57,250 nt of DNA from Thermoanaerobaculia bacterium (lineage in GTDB: Bacteria > Acidobacteriota > Thermoanaerobaculia > Multivoradales > Multivoraceae), in the NCBI GenBank assembly GCA_022822365.1, contig JAJEBV010000044.1, positions 1 through 57,250 on the forward strand. The letters are read 5' to 3'. The position numbers were made by a program, and so were the translations under genes. The notes beneath the pieces are model-generated. The model saw only the letters and a program-made list of their open reading frames with translations, was not told the DNA's origin and did no database searches. Below, in pieces: positions 1 through 7,139 of this stretch (position 1 is its first letter; every line of letters begins with the position of its first letter).

Positions 1-117
1 CGGGGCCAGGGAACTCACACACAGAGACTCCCGTCAACAGGCCGGATACATGCAAGCAACTGCACCTGACTCGCCAGAAACCCGGAATGAGACCTCGCAC
101 AAGCGGGGCGGACCATA

Positions 118-186
118 CATGCGCGGGTCTTCTGACCCGCCGCCGCCGAAGGCGGCATCGAGACGCCGGCCGAAGGCCGCCCGCCC
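118..186. repeat. Family A palindromic repeat, intergenic
   Basis: The core is an inverted repeat, gcgggtct followed by tctgacccgc. It is followed by GC-rich short palindromes (gccgccgaaggcggc and gccggccgaaggccg). The same order of blocks recurs at 52616-52752. It fills most of the space upstream of the kinase-like gene. The first 117 bases of the window show no supportable gene. Confidence 0.8.
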
Positions 187-207
187 AGTCGTGCCAACAT
201 CGTCCCG

Positions 208-1314
208 ATGAAACCCGGCGACATCGTCTCGCGCTTCCGCGTGCAGAACCCGCTCCACTGCCTTCCGGGGGAGCTGCCGCTGCCGCTGTACCGCGCACAG
301 GACATCGCCGCCCGGTTCTGGGTGTTGCTGCAGCGCTACCCCGAAGACGCGCCGCGGGCTGAAGTCGAGGCGGCAGTCGACGACAACGAGGCGATGGTCA
401 GGGAAGGGGCCGATGGAGAAGAGGGTCCCGCGCCGCTGGTGGACTGGTCATTCGAGCCGCCGGCGCACCTGGCATGGCCGCTTGGCGGCGGGGAGACGCT
501 GCGCCAGCGGCTCCAGCGCTCGCCGCTCGGCCCGGAGCAGGCCGCCGAGCTGGGCCTCGCGATCGCCAGGGCGCTGCGCACGCTGCACCGGTCCGGCACG
601 GTCCACGGCAGCCTGCGGCCGGCCAACGTCCAACTGCTGGAAAGCGGCGACGTGAAGCTGCTGGCGCCATCGAGCCTGGGCCCGGTCACGCTGGCGATCG
701 CCGGCGAGGCCGTCGAGTCGCCGAGCCTCTGGACCGCGGCCTACCTCTCGCCGGAGCAGATCGAAGGCGCAGCCGCCGCGGTCACGGGCGACCCCGTGCC
801 GTTCACGACCGCGGACGACGTCTGGACGCTCGGCGTCGTGCTCTATGAGCTCGTGACCGGCGAACTGCCCTTCATCGCGAACACGTACGCGGCCATGCGC
901 CGGGCGATCGGCATCCAGGCGGTCGACCTGACCGGAACGCTTCCCGGCAGCGCGCCCGAAGCGTTCGAGCCGGTGTTCGCGGCCGCGCTCGACCGCGACC
1001 TGGATCGGCGCCGCGCCGCGCTGGACGACGTGATCGGCCGGTTGCGCGGGATCCGGGATGAGCTCCGGCCTCGGGCGCGGCCGGTCGAGGACAGCGTTTC
1101 GCGGGTCCACGCCCGCAAGTCAGCCGTCGCGCGCGACCGCTCGGCCGCGAGTCCACGGAAGGGAGAGTTGCAGTCGGCGATCGAGTCGCTGAACGACCGC
1201 AGGCGGCGACTGGCCCGGGAACGCCCGGCGCCGGCCCTGTGGCGTGTCCTGCTGCTACCGCTCGCTGCGGTGTTGCTGGCGGGGGCCGTGGCAGCGGTGT
1301 TCCTGCTGCGATAG
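208..1314 (+). CDS. Degenerate protein kinase (pseudokinase) with C-terminal membrane anchor
   Basis: This 368-residue protein has the outline of a bacterial Ser/Thr kinase C-lobe. The catalytic loop reads HGSLRPAN (133-140) where active kinases have HRDLKPxN, so the catalytic Asp is missing. The DFG position reads as part of LLAPSSLG (151-158), so the metal-binding Asp is missing too. A YLSPEQ segment stands for the activation-segment end, followed by DVWTLGVVLYELVTGELPF, the usual F-helix region. No convincing Val-Ala-x-Lys is seen in the short N-lobe. The last 20 residues form one hydrophobic helix, so the domain probably faces the cytoplasm as a tail-anchored protein. I infer a scaffold or nucleotide-independent role. 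A convergent VWFA gene follows. The ATG at 208 is the first good start after the repeat. Confidence 0.75.
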   Translation: MKPGDIVSRFRVQNPLHCLPGELPLPLYRAQDIAARFWVLLQRYPEDAPRAEVEAAVDDNEAMVREGADGEEGPAPLVDWSFEPPAHLAWPLGGGETLRQRLQRSPLGPEQAAELGLAIARALRTLHRSGTVHGSLRPANVQLLESGDVKLLAPSSLGPVTLAIAGEAVESPSLWTAAYLSPEQIEGAAAAVTGDPVPFTTADDVWTLGVVLYELVTGELPFIANTYAAMRRAIGIQAVDLTGTLPGSAPEAFEPVFAAALDRDLDRRRAALDDVIGRLRGIRDELRPRARPVEDSVSRVHARKSAVARDRSAASPRKGELQSAIESLNDRRRRLARERPAPALWRVLLLPLAAVLLAGAVAAVFLLR

Positions 1315-1377
1315 GCCGCTTGGCGGTCGCCGTTCTTGGCCGGCGTCCTTTTCTCCGGCCTCCGCGGCTCGGCCCGG

Positions 1378-3102
1378 CTACCGCACGCCGATCTCGCCGC
1401 TGGACGACAGGATCGCGCCGGTCAGCGGGTCGTAGACGGCGATGACGAACGTGTGCTCCCGGCGCCGCAGTTCCAGCCCGGTCGAGTACGTGAAGTACTG
1501 CCCGGGCTGCGGCTCCTGGGGCCCGGCGATGCGGACCTTCTCGACCGGCGTCTCCGAGCGGTTGCCGTGCTTGTCCATCACCGTGACCCGGAACTCCAGT
1601 TCGTTCTGCCACATGCCGGCGACGGGCAGGAGCTGGACTTCGTCGAGCGGGATCGCCACCTCGACCGGGACGATCATCTTGCCCAGGCGGCGCCTCTGCG
1701 GCTTGCCGAAGCGCACGCCGAGCGGCTTGGCGGAGGGCGGATTCCCGAACAGCAGGGAGCCCTCGACCATCATCGTGACCTCGGTGGCCCGCGACATGTC
1801 GACGTAGCCCTCCCGCGAGCGCACCCGCAGGTCGTCGTGGCCGACGAGCCGCACCTCGACGTCGTGGACTTCGTCGTCCTCGCGACGCTGCGGCTGGAAC
1901 CCGAGCCAGTAGTACGAGCGGGTGTCGGCGATCGCGTCGGCCAGCGCGGTGTCGCGCTCGGCGTTGATCATCGGCAGGCCGCCGGTCGAGCGGGCCAGCA
2001 CCTGGAGGGTGGTGTGCTGCAGCAGCTCCCGTTCCTGGAACGCCCCGGCGCCCGCGGACGGGTCGGCCGCGGCGTTGCTGTCCAACCCGACCGACGCATC
2101 CAGATGGAACGTCGGGCGGAATCCCGGCACGTCGACCGGATAGAGCGTGTAGCCGATCAGGTTCGCGGCCGAGATGAGCGGGCCGTACAGGTCGTCCTGG
2201 CTCATCAGCCGCGAGTCCGACGCGGCGCCGATGCCGACCGGCGTGATGTTGTCCCTGGCGATCGTGTAGAGCGCCGGCGATTGCGGCCAGCCGCCGGCGA
2301 GCAGGAGCATCACCTTGCGGCCCGGGCGGTTGGCGAAGCTGCGCAGGGTCGCCACGGCCGCCAGCACGGACCGTTCCAACTGGTTCTCGAGGTTCGTCGC
2401 GTAGCGCAGCTCGGTGCCGCGCAGGCTGTTGCGCAGCGTTTCCTCGGGCGGTTCGATGCCGCCTTCCTCGATGAAGCGGTTCGCGATGGCGCGCAGTTCC
2501 GACTGCTCGCTTCGTTCCTGGTCGTTCGTGCGCAGTTCGCCCATCCGCATCAAGCCGTGCGCCTTGCGCCGCCGCGCCTCGCGCAGGGCGTCCGACAACT
2601 GGGACGGCGAGTTGGTCCAGGTCGTCAGCATGTCGACCGACTTGCCGTCGAAGGAGACGGCGGCCACCCGGTCGGCCGGCCCGAGCTGCGTGAGGTCCTT
2701 CTCGAGCCGGTCGATCACCCGGTCCCGGTCGCGCTTGATCGTGAAGAAGTCGTCGATGAAGAGCAGGAAGCTGGTGCCCACCGGCGCGTCCGGCTCGAGG
2801 TTCGGAACCCCGGCCACCGCCTCGCCGTCGGCCGTCGCCAGAGCCCGGCCCTCCTCGATCTCCGTGAAGTAGTCGATCGGAACCGGCTCGCCGTCCACCA
2901 GCAGTTCGAAGTCGGACGCCGTCAGGCCATGGACCCGGTTGCCGTCCCGGTCGGTGACGACGACCTCGATGTTCACGACCCGGACGTCGATCACCTCCGA
3001 GAACACCGCCGGCAGGTCCTGGCCCTGTTGCTGGGCGAGGCCGGCCGCCGCGAACGGCAGAAGGCAGGCGAGGACGATCAGGTTTCGCGCAAGTTTCTTC
3101 AT
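1378..3102 (-). CDS. Secreted VWFA-related protein (Acidobacteria-type)
   Basis: A 574-residue protein with a clear signal peptide (Lys-Lys start, hydrophobic core, Ala-Gly-Leu-Ala cut region near residue 23). The N-terminal part carries the VVVTDRDGNRVHGLTASDFELLVDG pattern typical of the VWFA-related family expanded in Acidobacteriota. A VWA-like Rossmann core follows, but the metal-site DxSxS is replaced by IDDFFT (around 125), so MIDAS metal binding is doubtful. The C-terminal part is beta-rich and ends in a short domain like those of extracellular adhesion or assembly proteins. It is probably exported to the envelope; its substrate is unknown. It is convergent with the kinase-like gene, leaving 63 bases between them. 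Confidence 0.85.
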   Translation of the reverse strand: MKKLARNLIVLACLLPFAAAGLAQQQGQDLPAVFSEVIDVRVVNIEVVVTDRDGNRVHGLTASDFELLVDGEPVPIDYFTEIEEGRALATADGEAVAGVPNLEPDAPVGTSFLLFIDDFFTIKRDRDRVIDRLEKDLTQLGPADRVAAVSFDGKSVDMLTTWTNSPSQLSDALREARRRKAHGLMRMGELRTNDQERSEQSELRAIANRFIEEGGIEPPEETLRNSLRGTELRYATNLENQLERSVLAAVATLRSFANRPGRKVMLLLAGGWPQSPALYTIARDNITPVGIGAASDSRLMSQDDLYGPLISAANLIGYTLYPVDVPGFRPTFHLDASVGLDSNAAADPSAGAGAFQERELLQHTTLQVLARSTGGLPMINAERDTALADAIADTRSYYWLGFQPQRREDDEVHDVEVRLVGHDDLRVRSREGYVDMSRATEVTMMVEGSLLFGNPPSAKPLGVRFGKPQRRRLGKMIVPVEVAIPLDEVQLLPVAGMWQNELEFRVTVMDKHGNRSETPVEKVRIAGPQEPQPGQYFTYSTGLELRRREHTFVIAVYDPLTGAILSSSGEIGVR

Positions 3103-3182
3103 TGGTTGGCCTCGTCAGATCCTCTGAACAGCCGTGACAGGGAAGACTATTGCAGAGGACCGCATCCGCGCGTCTTCGTCTG

Positions 3183-3341
3183 CTGGGTGCGCGGGTCTGT
3201 TGCCGCGGGTCTTCTGACCCGCGGAGAAAGCGCGCCGAAGGCGGCGTCGAAATCGTCGCCGGCTTCGCCGGCGGCAATTCTGTCCGGGCTCCACCGCTCC
3301 GCGGCTCCGCCCGGGGCGGGTCGGAAGACCCGCGCACCCAG
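3183..3341. repeat. Family A element with 15-bp terminal inverted repeats
   Basis: The element begins ctgggtgcgcgggtc (3183-3197) and ends with its exact reverse complement (3327-3341). Inside are a second copy of the gcgggtcttctgacccgc core and GC-rich palindromes. The internal part from the gccggcttcgccggcgg block onward is nearly identical to 12428-12515. It lies between the VWFA gene and the S9 peptidase, and its last bases are just upstream of the peptidase start. Confidence 0.85.
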
Positions 3342-3370
3342 AGGACGCCTTGCCGCGCTACGCTCCGCCG

Positions 3371-5572
3371 ATGCCCGCCACCACCCCCTACGGCGCCTGG
3401 CCGTCCCCGATCTCGGCCCGGTCCGTCGCCGAAGGCGCCCGCCGCATCGACGACCTCGCCGCTGCCGGCGACAACGTCTGCTGGCTCGAGCGTCGGCCCG
3501 AGGAAGGCGGCCGCAACGTCCTCGTCTGCCTCAATCCCGACGGCGGCACCCGTACGCTCACGCCCGACGGCTTCGACGTCCGCAGCCGCGTCCACGAGTA
3601 CGGCGGCGGCGCCTTCCTCCTCCTTGCCGGTGCGCCTGCCGCTGCGCCTGTCGGTGCGCCGGCCTTCTGGCCGGCATCCGGCGCGACGCCGCGAAGCGGC
3701 GAGCCCGAACTTCCACCCCACGTCTTCGTCAACTTCTCCGACCAGCGCGTCTATCTCGCCGCCGCGGGCGCCGCCGTTCCGCTCACCCCCGCTGACGGCG
3801 CCCGCTACGCCGACCTCGTCTTCGACCCCCACCGCCGCCGGCTGCTCGCGGTCCAGGAACGCCCCGCCGCCTCCGGCAGCGGCGACGAGACCGCGGCCCT
3901 GGTCGCGATCCCGCTACCGGAGGACCCGCCCGCCGCCGACGCATCCGGCGCCACCGAGCCGCCACCACCCACCGAGCTCGTCTCCGGCGCCGACTTCTTC
4001 AGTTCGCCGCGCCTCTCCCCGGACGGCAGCCGCCTCGCCTGGCTGAGCTGGAACCACCCCGACATGCCCTGGGACGCCACGACCCTCTGGCTTGCCGATC
4101 TCGACGACGCCGGCCTGCCGCAGGCCCCGCGCGCCGTTGCCGGCGGCGACCCGGACCACCCGGAAGCCGTCCAGCAACCGAGCTTCGACGCGCAGGGCCG
4201 CCTCACGTTCATCTCCGACCGCAGCGGCTGGTGGAACCTGTACCGCTGGGTGCGCGGGTCTTTTGACCCGCTTCGGGCGGAGCCGCGGAGCGGTGGAGCC
4301 CGAAACAAAGTGGCCGCCGGCGTCGCCGGCGACGCTTCCGAAGCCCCCTTAGGCGGCAGCGGGTCGGAAGACCCGCGCACCCAGCAGAGCCTCTGCCCTC
4401 GCGACGCCGAGTTCGGCGTTCCGCCCTGGCTCTTCGGCATGTCCACCTACGCGCATGTGGCGGGAGGCATCGTCGCGGCCTGTTGCGAGCGGGGGGTGTG
4501 GGGGCTCGTCTTTCTTCTCGACGGAGACGACACCGCCTCGGCCCAGGCGATCCCGATAGCGACGCCTTACACGTCGATCACATGGTTGCGTTCTGTTGCC
4601 GTTCCAGAAGCCGGCCAGAAGGCCGGCGCACCGACAGTTCTCTTCCTGGCCGCGGCCCCGGACCGGCCGGCCGAAGTCGTTCGCCTGCGCCTCTCCCGCT
4701 CCGACGCCGCTGACGCCGCCTCCACCGAACCCCAGCTCGACGTCCTCACGACCACCGGCCCGACCCCGGACCCCCGCTACCTCTCCACCGGCCGGCCCAT
4801 CGACTTCCCCTCCGCCGCCGGCCGCCGGGCCTACGCCTTCTTCTACCCGCCGAAGAACGACGACGCGCGGGCGCCGGAAGGCGCCCGTCCGCCGCTCATC
4901 GTCAAGAGCCACGGCGGCCCCACCTCCGCCGCCGAGCACGTCTACGACCCCGGCGTCCAGTTCTGGACCTCGCGCGGCTTCGCCGTCGTCGACGTGAACT
5001 ACGGCGGCAGCACCGGCTACGGCCGCGCCTACCGCGAGTCGCTGCGCGACCGCTGGGGCATCGTCGACGTCGAGGACTGCGCCGCCGCCGCCGAGGCGCT
5101 CGCCGCCCGCGGCGAGGCGGATCCGGGCAAGCTGCTCATCCGCGGCGGCAGCGCCGGCGGCTACACGACTCTCGCCGCGCTCGCCTTCAGGGACACCTTC
5201 GCCGCTGGCGCCAGCCACTACGGCGTCGCCGACCTCGCCGCCCTCGCCCGCGACACCCACAAGTTCGAGTCGCGCTACCTCGACCGCCTGGTTGGCCCCT
5301 ACCCGGAGCGCGCCGACCTCTACCGCGAACGCTCGCCGCTCGAAGCCCGCGACCGCTTCTCCTGCCCCGTCATCTTCTTCCAGGGCGACGAAGACCGCAT
5401 CGTGCCGCCGAACCAGGCCGAAGCGATGGTCGAGGCCCTACGCGCCAAGGGCCTCCGCGTCGACTACCACCTGTTCCAAGGCGAGCAGCACGGCTTCCGC
5501 CGCGCCGGGAACATCATTCGCGCCCTGGAAGCCGAACTCGCCTTCTACGGCGAAGTCCTCGCCATCACGTAA
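3371..5572 (+). CDS. S9 family prolyl oligopeptidase-like peptidase carrying three in-frame repeat insertions
   Basis: A 733-residue serine peptidase: an N-terminal beta-propeller and a C-terminal alpha/beta hydrolase domain that cleaves short peptides. The nucleophile is in RGGSAGG (Ser594), the Asp in GDEDRIVPP and the His in EQHGFR near the end. No signal peptide is visible, so it is probably cytoplasmic. The propeller is interrupted by repeat-derived sequence at three points: a family B copy giving VGAPAFWPAS, a 139-base family A element giving WVRGSFDP to SEDPRTQ, and an inverted B copy giving EAGQKAGAPT. All keep the frame. They fall between segments usually close together in the family, such as GWWNLYRW and DAEFGVPPWLFGMSTY. 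The ATG at 3371 matches the usual family start (YGAWPSP); an upstream TTG at 3350 is possible. Confidence 0.93.
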   Translation: MPATTPYGAWPSPISARSVAEGARRIDDLAAAGDNVCWLERRPEEGGRNVLVCLNPDGGTRTLTPDGFDVRSRVHEYGGGAFLLLAGAPAAAPVGAPAFWPASGATPRSGEPELPPHVFVNFSDQRVYLAAAGAAVPLTPADGARYADLVFDPHRRRLLAVQERPAASGSGDETAALVAIPLPEDPPAADASGATEPPPPTELVSGADFFSSPRLSPDGSRLAWLSWNHPDMPWDATTLWLADLDDAGLPQAPRAVAGGDPDHPEAVQQPSFDAQGRLTFISDRSGWWNLYRWVRGSFDPLRAEPRSGGARNKVAAGVAGDASEAPLGGSGSEDPRTQQSLCPRDAEFGVPPWLFGMSTYAHVAGGIVAACCERGVWGLVFLLDGDDTASAQAIPIATPYTSITWLRSVAVPEAGQKAGAPTVLFLAAAPDRPAEVVRLRLSRSDAADAASTEPQLDVLTTTGPTPDPRYLSTGRPIDFPSAAGRRAYAFFYPPKNDDARAPEGARPPLIVKSHGGPTSAAEHVYDPGVQFWTSRGFAVVDVNYGGSTGYGRAYRESLRDRWGIVDVEDCAAAAEALAARGEADPGKLLIRGGSAGGYTTLAALAFRDTFAAGASHYGVADLAALARDTHKFESRYLDRLVGPYPERADLYRERSPLEARDRFSCPVIFFQGDEDRIVPPNQAEAMVEALRAKGLRVDYHLFQGEQHGFRRAGNIIRALEAELAFYGEVLAIT
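3650..3706. repeat. Family B repeat inside the S9 peptidase gene
   Basis: The core gtcggtgcgccggccttctg followed by gccggc is an inverted repeat (gccggcc, ttct, ggccggc). A second palindrome (gccgcgaagcggc) follows. It is read in frame as VGAPAFWPASG within the propeller domain. Confidence 0.9.
4246..4384. repeat. Family A element (139 bp, 15-bp perfect terminal inverted repeats) inside the S9 peptidase gene
   Basis: The ends are ctgggtgcgcgggtc (4246-4260) and gacccgcgcacccag (4370-4384), exact reverse complements. Internal blocks match the element at 3183-3341, but the middle part is in the opposite order. It encodes about 46 residues in frame and has no stop codon in the host frame. Confidence 0.9.
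4609..4636. repeat. Family B core, inverted orientation, inside the S9 peptidase gene
   Basis: The sequence gccggccagaaggccggc followed by gcaccgacag is the reverse complement of the family B core. It is read as EAGQKAGAPT. The same peptide appears in the VWFA protein (near 31665) and in the Maf N-terminus. Confidence 0.9.
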
Positions 5573-5582
5573 CAGTCGGTGG

Positions 5583-5639
5583 TGTCGGTGCGCCGGCCTT
5601 CTGGCCGGCATCCCGCGACGCCGCGCAGCGGCAAGCCCG
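5583..5639. repeat. Family B repeat, intergenic
   Basis: An almost exact copy of the sequence at 3650-3706, including the trailing gccgcgcagcggc palindrome. It fills the whole gap between the convergent S9 peptidase and SCP2 genes, so it could also act as a bidirectional transcription end. No T-run was seen. Confidence 0.9.
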
Positions 5640-5975
5640 TCACCCCACCCGAAACAGACTCCCCATCCGCATCGCCAGCCCCATATCCCCGTCGATCCGG
5701 AGCTTCCCGCTCATGAACGCAACGGTGCCGTCCAGTTCACCCGACGTGAGCTGGACGTAGTCGGCGGCCTCCATCGACAACGTCATCGTCGGCGCGTCGT
5801 GGGCGCCCTCGCCGACGGTGCAGGCGCCGTCCTTGATCGCGCAGTGCCACAGGCCGCCGCCGTCGCCCGAGAGATTGAACTGGATCACGGCGTCGAGGCC
5901 GGCCGCGGCCTGCGCGTCCAGGCGGCCGGGCATACGGCTGAAGATGTCGTTGATGGCGGCGGCGGTATCGGTCAT
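5640..5975 (-). CDS. SCP2 sterol-binding domain protein
   Basis: A 111-residue single-domain protein. The pattern (VIQFNLSGDGGGLWHCAIKDG, then a TMTLSMEAADYVQLTSGELDG stretch and an FMSGKLRIDGD motif) is the SCP2 fold, a hydrophobic pocket for acyl or sterol-like ligands. No signal peptide is visible, so it should be cytosolic. Length is normal for a stand-alone SCP2 domain. It is transcribed alone, convergent with the S9 gene. The ATG start is preceded by aaggagac at a suitable distance. Confidence 0.9.
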   Translation of the reverse strand: MTDTAAAINDIFSRMPGRLDAQAAAGLDAVIQFNLSGDGGGLWHCAIKDGACTVGEGAHDAPTMTLSMEAADYVQLTSGELDGTVAFMSGKLRIDGDMGLAMRMGSLFRVG

Positions 5976-6076
5976 GGGCAGTCTCCTTGGGCCTCGAAGT
6001 GAGGCGTAGAGCCTATCCGGCCGGCCGGCGCCGGCACCGGCCGCCCCTCCGTCGACCGGGTTACACTTCTCCCGCT

Positions 6077-6349
6077 ATGCCGACCCTCTCCCCAGGACGC
6101 TCCCGAGGCGGTGCGGGCCGTGGCGTCCTTCAGGCCTTTCTCTCGGCCTTGGCCGTCTTGGCAGGCGTTGCCATCCTGGTAGCCGGCACCAGGCTCTTGC
6201 CTGCTGGCCTCGCAATAGGCCTCTTTGTTCCTCTCTCCCTCGCGGCCTTGACCTACGTGTTCTACACGGACATCAAGAGATCGCGTGAGTATCGAGAGAG
6301 TAACGCCGTGCCCGTGATCGCACCACCGGAGTCGGACTCAGAACCATGA
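6077..6349 (+). CDS. Small two-helix membrane protein
   Basis: A 90-residue protein, not recognised. A basic N-terminus is followed by two hydrophobic segments (about 18-36 and 40-58), then a charged tail (DIKRSREYRE) and a Pro/Glu-rich end. It is probably an inner-membrane hairpin. Its stop overlaps the start of the NYN gene by four bases (ATGA), so the two are likely translated together. I infer that it anchors or controls the NYN protein. The ATG at 6077 is preferred over the in-frame start at 5987 because the extension is Arg/Pro-rich noncoding-like sequence. Confidence 0.65.
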   Translation: MPTLSPGRSRGGAGRGVLQAFLSALAVLAGVAILVAGTRLLPAGLAIGLFVPLSLAALTYVFYTDIKRSREYRESNAVPVIAPPESDSEP

Positions 6350-6975
6350 ACAGCGTCTTCATTTACTGGGATAACTCGAACATCTTCATCGGCGCGCAAG
6401 CCGAAGCGGAGGAGCGTGAAGGTCCCTCCGCACGGTACAGGGTACGCGTCAACTTCCGGAACATGATGAAGCTGGCTAGCGCCGAACGTCCGGTCGAGAA
6501 GGCGATCGCCGCGGGTTCCGTGCCCCCGGAGCTGCGACGTCTTTGGAACCGGCTCGAGTCCGAGGGCGTCAACGTCGAACTAGTCGATCGGGGCGCCGTG
6601 GACCGCGGTGAACAGCAGGGGCCCGACCGCATACTCCAGCTCCAGATGCTGCGTGACTTCGCAGACTACAACGGAGATACGGGCGTTGCGGTCGTCCTGA
6701 CTGGAGACGGCCAAGGCTTCTATGACGGCGCCGGCTTTCACGCCGATCTGGAACGGATGCACCGGCGAGGCTGGCGTGTGGAGGTGATCTCCTGGGCGAA
6801 GAGTTGCAACCAGAGGATGCGCCGGTGGGTCGAGGAAAACGGGGTGTTCATTCCCCTGGACGACCACTATGAGGCGGTGACCTTCCTGACTCCTTCCAGC
6901 GCCGACTACCCGACTGCGGACCCGCGCGAGTCCGCGGCACTGGATCTCTCGAGCCGCTCGCGCGCATCGTCCTAA
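6346..6975 (+). CDS. NYN/PIN-like domain protein, putative RNase
   Basis: A 209-residue protein opening with the NYN signature YWDNSNIFIG (first acidic residue Asp9). A conserved RGAVDRGEQ...DRILQLQMLRDFADY region follows, then a second acidic strand, VVLTGDGQGFYDG, and VEVISW. These are the LabA/NYN-type positions for divalent-metal ribonuclease activity, which I infer but cannot show. It is coupled by an ATGA overlap to a small membrane protein. The tail after about residue 185 is low in structure. Location next to DUF2235 and a putative defence operon suggests an accessory or stress role. Confidence 0.8.
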   Translation: MNSVFIYWDNSNIFIGAQAEAEEREGPSARYRVRVNFRNMMKLASAERPVEKAIAAGSVPPELRRLWNRLESEGVNVELVDRGAVDRGEQQGPDRILQLQMLRDFADYNGDTGVAVVLTGDGQGFYDGAGFHADLERMHRRGWRVEVISWAKSCNQRMRRWVEENGVFIPLDDHYEAVTFLTPSSADYPTADPRESAALDLSSRSRASS

Positions 6976-7139
6976 CGTCTGGCTACACGATCACGCCGAG
7001 GAGCCGGCTCCGTTCCTGACCGGCTCCGCGAACACTCCTGAGTCGGGGGGCGTTCCCCAGCCACGCCCCCGCAACGTCAAGCGAACTTGGCGTTTGCTCC
7101 GCCGCTTCCCCGCGCTAGCCTCCACGCGCCCAGCTCGCC

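Noticed and set aside
872..3832. 986-residue minus-strand ORF across the VWFA gene and its flanks
   Set aside because: It is antisense/other-frame to a clearly recognisable VWFA gene, Arg/Gly/Pro-rich, with no domain; such long open frames are expected at this GC content.
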